35,431 nt of DNA from Collinsella aerofaciens (GTDB taxonomy: Bacteria; Actinomycetota; Coriobacteriia; Coriobacteriales; Coriobacteriaceae): NCBI RefSeq assembly GCF_028209885.1, contig NZ_JAQLEM010000024.1, forward strand, positions 1-35,431, read 5' to 3'. Positions 25,194-31,394 of this stretch are shown here, piece after piece. Each line of letters begins with the position of its first letter. Within the stretch, counting starts at the first letter, position 1. The notes below the pieces were generated by a model that did not search any database, had not been told where the DNA came from, and worked only from the letters and a program-made list of their open reading frames with translations. The position numbers and the translations under genes were made by a program.

Positions 25194-26114
25194 GTGGCAA
25201 CTCAGAAATTCACCGGCGTTATCCCTCCCGTCGTTGTTCCCGATACCGAAGATCACCAGCTCGACGTTGCCTCCTTTGAGCGCAGCATCAACCGCATGAT
25301 CGATGCCGGCGTCGATGGCCTGTTCTTCTTGGGATCCTCGGGCGAGGTCGTCTTCTCCACCGACGAGCGCCGTCGCCAGATTATCGCCGAGGCCGTTCGT
25401 ATCGTCGACCACCGTGTGCCTGTTCTGGTCGGCATCATCGATACCGAGACCGAGCGCATGATCGAGCACGGCAAGGTCGCCCAGGAGCTGGGCGCCGATG
25501 CCCTCGTCGCCACCTGCCCGTTCTATGCCCTGCAGGGCATGACCGAGGTCGAGGAGCACTTCCGCATCCTGCACGAGGAGCTCGACCTGCCCATCTTTGC
25601 CTATGACATTCCCGTCTGCGTTCACACCAAGCTCCCCTGGAAGCTCCTTGCCAAGCTCGGCGCCGAGGGCGTTCTGGCCGGCGTCAAGGATTCCTCGGGT
25701 GATGACATCTCGTTCCGCTACCTCGTTCAGGAGAACGAGAAGAACGGCCATCCGATGAGCATTCTCACCGGCCACGAGGTTGTTGTCGACGGCGCTTACC
25801 TCGGTGGTGCCGACGGCTCTGTCCCGGGTCTCGCTAACGTTGAGCCCGAGGGCTACGTGCGTCAGTGGAAGGCCGCTCAGGCTGGTGACTGGGCTACCGT
25901 CAAGGCCGAGCAGGATCGCCTCAATGAGATTTCGCACATCTGGGATGTCACCTCGGGCGTCCAGGGTTATGCCGGTGGCGTCGGCGCCTTCAAGACCGCT
26001 ATGAACCTCATGGGTATCTTCGACAGCCCGACCATGCCGCGCCCGGTGAAGGCCATGACCGGCGAGAACGTCGAGGCGATTAAGAAGGTCCTCCAGGACA
26101 ACGGTCTCCTGTAA
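25194..26114 (+). CDS. Dihydrodipicolinate synthase/N-acetylneuraminate lyase family aldolase
   Basis: 306 residues, a class I (Schiff-base) TIM-barrel aldolase. The pyruvate-binding GSSGE motif is at 47-51, the catalytic tyrosine is Y137 in YDIPVCVHTK and the Schiff-base lysine is K165 in GVKDSSGD. The spacing equals that of E. coli NanA (Y137, K165). The neighbouring kinase and NanE suggest cleavage of N-acetylneuraminate to ManNAc and pyruvate. However, the motifs differ from classical NanA (YNIP followed by a small-residue/Gly segment), so another 2-keto-3-deoxy sugar acid is possible, and DapA activity is unlikely from context. Start GTG 25194 has SD AAGGAG six bases away. Codon usage is highly biased. 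Confidence 0.85.
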   Translation: MATQKFTGVIPPVVVPDTEDHQLDVASFERSINRMIDAGVDGLFFLGSSGEVVFSTDERRRQIIAEAVRIVDHRVPVLVGIIDTETERMIEHGKVAQELGADALVATCPFYALQGMTEVEEHFRILHEELDLPIFAYDIPVCVHTKLPWKLLAKLGAEGVLAGVKDSSGDDISFRYLVQENEKNGHPMSILTGHEVVVDGAYLGGADGSVPGLANVEPEGYVRQWKAAQAGDWATVKAEQDRLNEISHIWDVTSGVQGYAGGVGAFKTAMNLMGIFDSPTMPRPVKAMTGENVEAIKKVLQDNGLL

Positions 26115-26120
26115 AGCTTC

Positions 26121-26210
26121 CCCGGGCACCCGATCTTGGGGCTCAAGCGGTCGAGCGTGACCCATTAGGTCAACGCCCGACCGCTTTCACCCCAACCTCG
26201 GGCACCCGGG
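26121..26210 (+). repeat. Long imperfect hairpin between aldolase and kinase genes
   Basis: Nested arms spanning 90 bases: CCCGGG/CCCGGG, CCGA/TCGG, TTGGGG/CCCCAA, AAGCGGTCG/CGACCGCTT, GCG/CGC and TGACC/GGTCA around a CATTA loop, separated by small symmetric internal loops. No T run follows. Next is a smaller stem GCTGCG/CGCAGC (26224-26242) before a T-rich stretch and the kinase SD. It is probably an mRNA-processing or stability element, or a REP-like repeat. Confidence 0.7.
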
Positions 26211-26284
26211 AAACCTTTACCAAGCTGCGGCGATAACGCAGCCTTCATTTCCTGTAGTTGTTTTTATCTCCTAAGGAGAGCGAC

Positions 26285-27250
26285 ATGGAGAACAAGTACG
26301 TCTGCTCTGTCGATATCGGCGGAACTAAGATCGCGACTGCCATCATGGAGTACCCGGCTGACGGTAGTGTGCCCCGTCCCGTCTTTGAGGCCGAGGTTCC
26401 CACCGAGGCCCAAGAGGGCGGCGAGGCCGTCTTCCAGCGTATCGAGGCGTCCATCAAGGCCGCTCTCGAGGCGAATCCCGATGTCGAGGTCCTTGGCGTC
26501 GGTATCGGCGCCGCCGGCGTCGTCGATCCCAAGACGGGCGCCATCGCGTATGCCAATGAGATCATGCCCGGCTGGTCCGGCGTTCAGTTGGGGCCGCGTC
26601 TGCGCGAGGACCTCGGTCTTCCCGTTGCCGTTGTGGGCGACGTGCAGGCTCATGCTCTGGGCGAGGCCCACTGGGGCGTCGGCAAGGGCAAGTTCTCCGT
26701 CTTGTGTCTTGGCATCGGCACGGGCATCGGCGGCGCATATGTCGAGAGCGGCCGCGTGATGCAGGGCTTCCATGGTGCTGCCGGTCATATGGGCCACATT
26801 GAGTGTTCGGCTGCCGCCGGCATTCCCTGCGCCTGCGGGCGTTCCGGCCATCTGGAGTCGGTTGCTTCGGGCACTTCCATTGGTCGAATGTACGATGAGC
26901 GTTTTGGCCGCGTCGACCCCAGCCGTCCTTCGGTCGGTCGCGATGTGAACGATCTGTGCCGTGCGGGCGACGCAAAGGCGACCGAGGTCATCCATGACGC
27001 CGGCTTTGCGCTGGGGGCCAGCTTGGGCTCGCTCGCTAACATCCTGGACCCTGAGGTCATCGTGCTTTCGGGCGGCGTGATTCACCAAGGTCCCGATTGG
27101 CGTTCGCAGACGTGGAAGGATTCGGTGCACGAGGGCTATGCCAGCCAGGCGCTCGATCCGCTTCAGGACACGCCGATCCTCATCGGTTCTCTGGAGGGCG
27201 ATGCTCCGCTCATCGGTGCCGCCGAGCATCTTCTTGCTTCGTTGAAGTAA
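26285..27250 (+). CDS. nanK: ROK-family sugar kinase, probable N-acetylmannosamine kinase
   Basis: 321 residues. The N-terminal phosphate-binding motif is DIGGTK (10-15), the catalytic Asp is D119 in VGDVQAHALGE, and the second phosphate loop is GIGTGIGGA (143-151). The ROK zinc site is H171 with CACGRSGHLE (182-191); the usual third cysteine (CxCGxxGC) is His189 here, which could still bind zinc. ROK kinases phosphorylate glucose, GlcNAc or ManNAc. Adjacency to NanE favours ManNAc to ManNAc-6-P. The gene symbol is by context. Start ATG 26285 has SD AAGGAG (26274-26279). Gaps on both sides contain long hairpins. Confidence 0.85.
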   Translation: MENKYVCSVDIGGTKIATAIMEYPADGSVPRPVFEAEVPTEAQEGGEAVFQRIEASIKAALEANPDVEVLGVGIGAAGVVDPKTGAIAYANEIMPGWSGVQLGPRLREDLGLPVAVVGDVQAHALGEAHWGVGKGKFSVLCLGIGTGIGGAYVESGRVMQGFHGAAGHMGHIECSAAAGIPCACGRSGHLESVASGTSIGRMYDERFGRVDPSRPSVGRDVNDLCRAGDAKATEVIHDAGFALGASLGSLANILDPEVIVLSGGVIHQGPDWRSQTWKDSVHEGYASQALDPLQDTPILIGSLEGDAPLIGAAEHLLASLK

Positions 27251-27267
27251 ACATAACTACCAAGTGT

Positions 27268-27365
27268 GCCTTCTGAGGTGCCGCAGATTGACGTGAAAGA
27301 GGAGCGAAGCGTACTTCGGTACGCGAGCGACGGTTTGAACGTCAAGGTGCGGCGTCTCAGAAGGC
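27268..27365 (+). repeat. Fully symmetric 98-base hairpin element between nanK and nanE
   Basis: Arms pair around one centre (27316/27317): GCCTTCTGAG/CTCAGAAGGC (10 bp), CCGCA/TGCGG, TGACGT/ACGTCA, then CGTAC-TTCG-GTACG with a stable UUCG tetraloop. Three-base internal loops separate the outer stems. TGTTTTG follows, so it may also terminate partially. The regular layout looks like a REP/MITE-type intergenic repeat. Confidence 0.72.
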
Positions 27366-27390
27366 TGTTTTGAGAAAGGTTGAGTCGAAC

Positions 27391-28077
27391 ATGACCGTTG
27401 ATCCTTTGATCCAGTCCCTGAAGGGCAAGCTCGTCGTGAGCGTTCAGGCGTATATGGGCGAGCCGCTTCGTACGCCCGAGACCATGGCGCAAATGTCTCG
27501 CGCTTGCGAGCTCGGCGGCGCCGCCGCCATTCGCTGCCAGGGCCTTGCCGACATTGCCGCCATTAAGGGTCGCTGTGAGGTTCCTGTCATCGGCCTGTGG
27601 AAGGATGGGCACGAGGGCGTTTACATCACGCCGACGCTGCGTCACGCTCGCGCCTGCGTTGCTGCGGGTGCCGATATCGTGGCGATCGACGCCACCGATC
27701 GTCCGCGTCCCGACGGCAAGTCGGTCGAGGATACCTTCCGCCCGCTGCACGAGGAGGGTGTGCTCCTGATGGCCGACTGTGCCACCATCGAGGACATTCG
27801 CCGTGCGGTTGATATGGGCTTCGACCTTGTATCTACCACGCTTTCTCACGGTGTCGCTGCCATCGACTGCACCATGGCCGATGGCCCCGATCTGCCGCTC
27901 CTGCGTCAGGCGACCGAGGAATTCCCCGGTCTTCCCATCATCTGCGAGGGCCGCGTGCACACGCCCGAGGAGGCTCGCGCCGCGATCGATGCTGGCGCCT
28001 GGGCCGTTGTCGTCGGCACCGCCATCACGCACCCCACGAGTATTACGAGTTGGTTCAAGGCTGCGCTTGAGGCGTAA
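27391..28077 (+). CDS. nanE: N-acetylmannosamine-6-phosphate 2-epimerase (NanE)
   Basis: 228-residue TIM-barrel epimerase converting ManNAc-6-P to GlcNAc-6-P in sialic acid catabolism. Family landmarks are present: VVSVQAYMGEPLRTPETMAQMSRACELGGAAAIRCQG at the N-terminal strands, IGLWKDG with the catalytic lysine, DATDRPRPDGKS, ADCATIEDIRRAVDMGFDLVSTTLS, ICEGRVHTPEEA with the catalytic glutamate, and a C-terminal VVVGTAITHP phosphate-binding motif. The start is ATG 27391 after GAGAAAGG (27372-27379); the spacing of 11 is long. It is the last gene of the cluster; no nagA or nagB follows within the window. Confidence 0.92.
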   Translation: MTVDPLIQSLKGKLVVSVQAYMGEPLRTPETMAQMSRACELGGAAAIRCQGLADIAAIKGRCEVPVIGLWKDGHEGVYITPTLRHARACVAAGADIVAIDATDRPRPDGKSVEDTFRPLHEEGVLLMADCATIEDIRRAVDMGFDLVSTTLSHGVAAIDCTMADGPDLPLLRQATEEFPGLPIICEGRVHTPEEARAAIDAGAWAVVVGTAITHPTSITSWFKAALEA

Positions 28078-28104
28078 GACAGGCCTCGTATCCGCTCGGG
28101 GCGG

Positions 28105-28166
28105 TATACTCAATATAGGCAATTGACCGCGCGGGATCCGGGTTGCTGGGTCCCGCGCTTGTTTTT
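28105..28166 (+). terminator. Terminator after nanE, possibly an attenuator in the rapZ leader
   Basis: Stem GCGCGGGA (28129-28136) / TCCCGCGC (28151-28158) with inner CC/GG pairs, then TTGTTTTT (28159-28166). It lies 13 bases before the rapZ start and directly before its SD. A TATACT -10 candidate (28105-28110) upstream would make this terminator part of the rapZ leader. No clear -35 is seen. Confidence 0.8.
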
Positions 28167-28178
28167 GGGAGGCAGCAC

Positions 28179-29099
28179 ATGCAAAAGGGAGATGCCATGG
28201 ATGCGGCGGAGCGCTCGGAGCGCATCCCCGATATCGTCATCATCACCGGAATGTCCGGATCGGGCCGCACACAGGCCATGCACGTGTTCGAGGATATGGG
28301 CTATTTTTGCATCGATAACCTGCCTCCGCGTCTCATCGCCCAGCTTGCCGAGCTCGTCGGCATCAATACGGGCGTGGGCAGGCATCTCGCCGTCACCTGC
28401 GATTTGCGTAGCCAGGGACTGTTTGACGAGTTGCTCGATGCGGTCGCCGCGCTCGAAGAGCGCGAGATGAGCTGCGACATCGTGTTCCTGGAGGCTTCTG
28501 ACGAGGTGCTGATTCGTCGCTACAGCGAAAATCGCCGCCGTCATCCCATTGCCAAGCCGGGGGAGACTACGGCCGATGCCATTCAGCGCGAGCGCCTTCA
28601 GCTCCAGGGCGTGCGCGACCGAGCCGATATGATTATCGACACGAGCCGTCTGCGCACCTCTGCGCTGCGCAACAAGCTACGTATGGCATTTTCCGAGCTG
28701 TCCGACCAGCAACTCATGGACGTCCACGTGTTCTCGTTTGGCTTTAAGCACGGCATGCCCGTCGAAGCGGACATTATGATCGACGTTCGTTTCCTGCCCA
28801 ATCCGTTCTACGATCCCGAGATGCGCACGATGACCGGTCTCGATAAAAAGGTCTCCGATTTTGTTCTGGACCATCCCAAGACGCAGGAGTTTTGGAAGGC
28901 TTGGACACAGCTGCTCGATACGGTGATGCCGGGCTATATCGCGGAGGGCAAGCCGCAGCTTTCTATCGCCATCGGCTGCACGGGCGGCCAGCACCGCAGC
29001 GTTGCCATCGCCGAGGCCACGGCACGTTATTTGGAAGGCGCTCAGTATCATGTGAGCATCTCCCACCGCGACCTGTCGCGCGCCAACACGAAGGCATAG
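28179..29099 (+). CDS. rapZ: RapZ-family nucleotide-binding protein (YvcJ)
   Basis: 306 residues. Walker A GMSGSGRT (24-31) and the Walker-B-like GYFCIDNLPP are N-terminal. The C-terminal domain shows HVFSFGFKHGMP, DVRFLPNPFYDPEMRTMTGLD and GCTGGQHRSVAIAE, the conserved RapZ signature. In E. coli RapZ is an RNA adaptor controlling GlmS; in Gram-positives YvcJ hydrolyses GTP and its role is less clear. ATG 28179 has SD GGGAGG (28167-28172). A second in-frame ATG at 28197 has its own SD (AGGGAG), so two starts are possible. The whiA start follows 6 bases after the stop. The gene yvcK, often between rapZ and whiA, is absent. Confidence 0.92.
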   Translation: MQKGDAMDAAERSERIPDIVIITGMSGSGRTQAMHVFEDMGYFCIDNLPPRLIAQLAELVGINTGVGRHLAVTCDLRSQGLFDELLDAVAALEEREMSCDIVFLEASDEVLIRRYSENRRRHPIAKPGETTADAIQRERLQLQGVRDRADMIIDTSRLRTSALRNKLRMAFSELSDQQLMDVHVFSFGFKHGMPVEADIMIDVRFLPNPFYDPEMRTMTGLDKKVSDFVLDHPKTQEFWKAWTQLLDTVMPGYIAEGKPQLSIAIGCTGGQHRSVAIAEATARYLEGAQYHVSISHRDLSRANTKA

Positions 29100-29105
29100 G
29101 CCTGC

Positions 29106-30035
29106 ATGTCGTTTACCGCTGAGGTGCGCGACGAGCTTGCGCGCTGCGAACCCGAATGTGAATACTGCGACTTGTCGACGCTCGCCGCCCTCACGCGCGT
29201 GAGTGGTACGCTCTCGCTTGCCGGCTCTGGGCGGTATCGTTTGACGGTTGCGACTGAGACGGGAGCCGTCGCGCGCACGATGATCACGCTGACGCATCGT
29301 ATCCTTAAGCTCAAAACGGAGTTCACCGTCCGCAAATCTGTCTTGCATAAGGTTCGAAACTACCTCATCACCTTGCCTGATCAGCCAGACCTGGATAAGG
29401 CCTTGGTTCTGCTGGGTATCCTCGACCGTAGGGGAGGACTTGTCGCCGGCGTACCCCGACATATCGTTGCCCGTCCTTGCTGTAGACTTGCCTATATCCG
29501 CGGCGCGCTCATCGCGGGCGGCTTCGTGGCCGATCCACGCGGCGATTTTCATTTGGAGATCGCTGTGCAGGGCGAGCAATATGCCAAGGGACTTTGCGAT
29601 CTGTTGGAGCAGATTGGGGTCCATGCTCGTGTTAATGCACGGCGGGGGTCATATGCCGTGTACATTAAGAGCGCCGAGGAAATCGAGCATCTATTAAAGC
29701 TGATTGGTGCCAAGCGCAGCGTTGCTGAGATTGAGGAGGCGCGCGCGGTCAAGTTGGTTAAGAACGATGTGAACCGTCGCGTGAATGCCGAGCTCGCCAA
29801 CCAGACCAGAAGCGCCGGTGCTGCCCAACATCAGCTTGCGCTTATCGATGAGCTCGAGCAGCGTGGCCTTCGCGATGCGCTTCCGGATGCCTTGGCGGTC
29901 TTTTGCGACCTGCGCGAGCGCTATCCTGATCTGTCGCTGCGTGATTTGGGGGAGATGGCTGACCCTCCCTTGTCGAAGTCAGCCCTCTACCATCGTGTTT
30001 TACGGCTTGAAAAGCTCATTGAAGCAAACAGGTAG
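29106..30035 (+). CDS. whiA: WhiA, DNA-binding sporulation/cell-division regulator homologue
   Basis: 309 residues, family length. The N-terminal SFTAEVRDELAR and the LAGLIDADG-like domain (RLAYIRGALIAGGFVADPRGDFHLEI, about 120-145) are typical, and a C-terminal helix-turn-helix region includes LSLRDLGEMADPPLSKSALYHRVLRLEKL. WhiA proteins bind DNA and in actinomycetes control division and sporulation genes; in non-sporulating bacteria they affect division and chromosome segregation. It is co-transcribed with rapZ (6-base gap). No dedicated terminator is evident before the AT-rich gap promoter region. Confidence 0.93.
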   Translation: MSFTAEVRDELARCEPECEYCDLSTLAALTRVSGTLSLAGSGRYRLTVATETGAVARTMITLTHRILKLKTEFTVRKSVLHKVRNYLITLPDQPDLDKALVLLGILDRRGGLVAGVPRHIVARPCCRLAYIRGALIAGGFVADPRGDFHLEIAVQGEQYAKGLCDLLEQIGVHARVNARRGSYAVYIKSAEEIEHLLKLIGAKRSVAEIEEARAVKLVKNDVNRRVNAELANQTRSAGAAQHQLALIDELEQRGLRDALPDALAVFCDLRERYPDLSLRDLGEMADPPLSKSALYHRVLRLEKLIEANR

Positions 30036-30080
30036 TTTGAAGTAACGACTTATATATGGATTTAGCTGCTATTTTAGTAT

Positions 30081-30094
30081 TTAAAACGTTTTAA
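30081..30094. promoter_or_regulatory. Perfect palindrome TTAAAACGTTTTAA upstream of gap
   Basis: A 14-bp perfect palindrome with central CG, 57 bases upstream of the likely gap -10. It resembles LacI-family/CcpA operators (cre-like TGAAAACGTTTTCA differs at two symmetric positions) and shares TAAAACGTTT with the transporter-operon promoter at 17377. Confidence 0.5.
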
Positions 30095-30110
30095 CGTAAA
30101 TTTGATTTTC

Positions 30111-30156
30111 AATTTCGAGCATTCTCGTGAAATTCAAGTCAAAAAAAAGGTATATT
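30111..30156 (+). promoter_or_regulatory. Promoter of gap with overlapping inverted repeat
   Basis: GTGAAA (30127-30132) and TATATT (30151-30156) are 18 bases apart, with an A-rich spacer. AATTTCGAG (30111-30119) and CTCGTGAAATT (30124-30134) form an inverted repeat with a 2-base bulge that covers the -35, a plausible repressor site. The upstream ~60 bases are unusually AT-rich. Confidence 0.55.
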
Positions 30157-30228
30157 AGGCGAGTGGTTAGTTTGTGGGCCTCAACGGCGGGCGCTGTAGC
30201 TCGCGGGGGCCTTACGAAAGGAGACACA

Positions 30229-31254
30229 ATGGCAGTAAAGGTTGCTATTAACGGCTTCGGTCGCATCGGTCGTCTGGCTTTCCGTCAGATGTTCGGTCAT
30301 GAGGGCTCCGAGATCGTCGCTATCAACGACCTCACCTCTCCCGATATGCTCGCTTACCTGCTGAAGTACGACTCCACGCAGGGCAACTACGCTCGCGATC
30401 ACGAGGTCGTTGCTGGCGAGGATTCCATCACCGTTGACGGCAAGGAGATCAAGATCTACAAGGAGGCCGACGCTAACAACCTGCCTTGGGGCGACCTTGA
30501 CGTCGACGTCGTTCTCGAGTGCACCGGCTTCTACACCAGCAAGGCTAAGGCTCAGGCCCACATCAACGCTGGCGCCAAGAAGGTCGTCATCTCCGCTCCG
30601 GCCGGCAGCGATCTGCCCACCATCGTGTACAACGTCAACCATGAGACGCTGACCGCTGAGGACAACATCATCTCCGCTGCTTCCTGCACCACCAACTGCC
30701 TCGCCCCGATGGCCAAGGGTCTGAACGACTTCGCTCCCATCGTGTCCGGCATCATGACCACCATCCACGCCTTCACCGGCGACCAGATGCCGCTCGACGG
30801 CCCGCAGCGCAAGGGCAACTTCCGTCGCTCCCGCGCCTGCTCCGAGAACATCGTCCCGAACACCACGGGCGCTGCCAAGGCCATCGGCCTGGTTCTCCCC
30901 GAGCTCAACGGCAAGCTCATCGGTGCCGCCCAGCGCGTCCCGACGCCGACCGGCTCGCTGACCAACCTCTACGCCGTCGTTGACAAGAAGGTCACCGTCG
31001 ACGAGGTCAACGCTGCCATGAAGGCCTACGCCGAGACCATCCCCGAGACCTTCGCCTACAACGAGGACCAGATCGTCTCCCGCGACATCGTCGGCGAGAC
31101 CCACGGCTCCATCTTCGACGCCACTCAGACCATGTGCTCTGACCTCGGCAACGGCCAGACCCTCGTTCAGGTCACCTCTTGGTACGACAACGAGAACTCC
31201 TACACCTCTCAGATGGTCCGCACCATCAAGTACTTCGAGAAGTTCGTTGCTTAA
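30229..31254 (+). CDS. gap: Glyceraldehyde-3-phosphate dehydrogenase
   Basis: 341-residue glycolytic enzyme converting glyceraldehyde-3-P to 1,3-bisphosphoglycerate with NAD. NAD-binding INGFGRIGR (7-15) with D34 in AINDLTS indicates NAD preference. The catalytic C153 lies in SAASCTTNC, followed by IHAFTGDQ, the [14 protein letters not shown] [10 protein letters not shown] region and SWYDNENSY near the C-terminus. Start ATG 30229 has SD AAAGGAG; the longer frame from 30127 spans the promoter and is rejected. Very strong codon bias suggests high expression. It is separated from pgk by a terminator, so gap is probably mainly monocistronic. Confidence 0.97.
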   Translation: MAVKVAINGFGRIGRLAFRQMFGHEGSEIVAINDLTSPDMLAYLLKYDSTQGNYARDHEVVAGEDSITVDGKEIKIYKEADANNLPWGDLDVDVVLECTGFYTSKAKAQAHINAGAKKVVISAPAGSDLPTIVYNVNHETLTAEDNIISAASCTTNCLAPMAKGLNDFAPIVSGIMTTIHAFTGDQMPLDGPQRKGNFRRSRACSENIVPNTTGAAKAIGLVLPELNGKLIGAAQRVPTPTGSLTNLYAVVDKKVTVDEVNAAMKAYAETIPETFAYNEDQIVSRDIVGETHGSIFDATQTMCSDLGNGQTLVQVTSWYDNENSYTSQMVRTIKYFEKFVA

Positions 31255-31291
31255 TTTAGCTTTTAGCGAATAGCTCGTTGAGCGTCTAAAG

Positions 31292-31338
31292 AAGGGCGCG
31301 GCCTTATAGGGCTTACACCCTAGGGTCGCGCCCTTTTT
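31292..31338 (+). terminator. Terminator between gap and pgk
   Basis: Stem AAGGGCGCG (31292-31300) / CGCGCCCTT (31327-31335) with an inner TAGGG/CCCTA helix, then five T (31334-31338). No convincing separate pgk promoter is seen downstream, so read-through may feed pgk. Confidence 0.88.
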
Positions 31339-31348
31339 ATAAGAAATC

Positions 31349-31371
31349 GTCTGCCGTAATGGGAGGCAGAC
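31349..31371 (+). other. Leader hairpin before pgk
   Basis: GTCTGCC (31349-31355) / GGCAGAC (31365-31371) with a 9-base loop, 24 bases before pgk. There is no T run. It could protect the 5' end of a pgk-tpiA-gpmI mRNA produced by processing or a local promoter. Confidence 0.45.
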
Positions 31372-31394
31372 ACGTACGAAAGGTAGAAGCAAAC

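Noticed and set aside
30181..31392. 403-codon minus-strand frame opposite gap
   Set aside because: Gly/Val/Asp-rich shadow of gap; covers the gap promoter and terminator.
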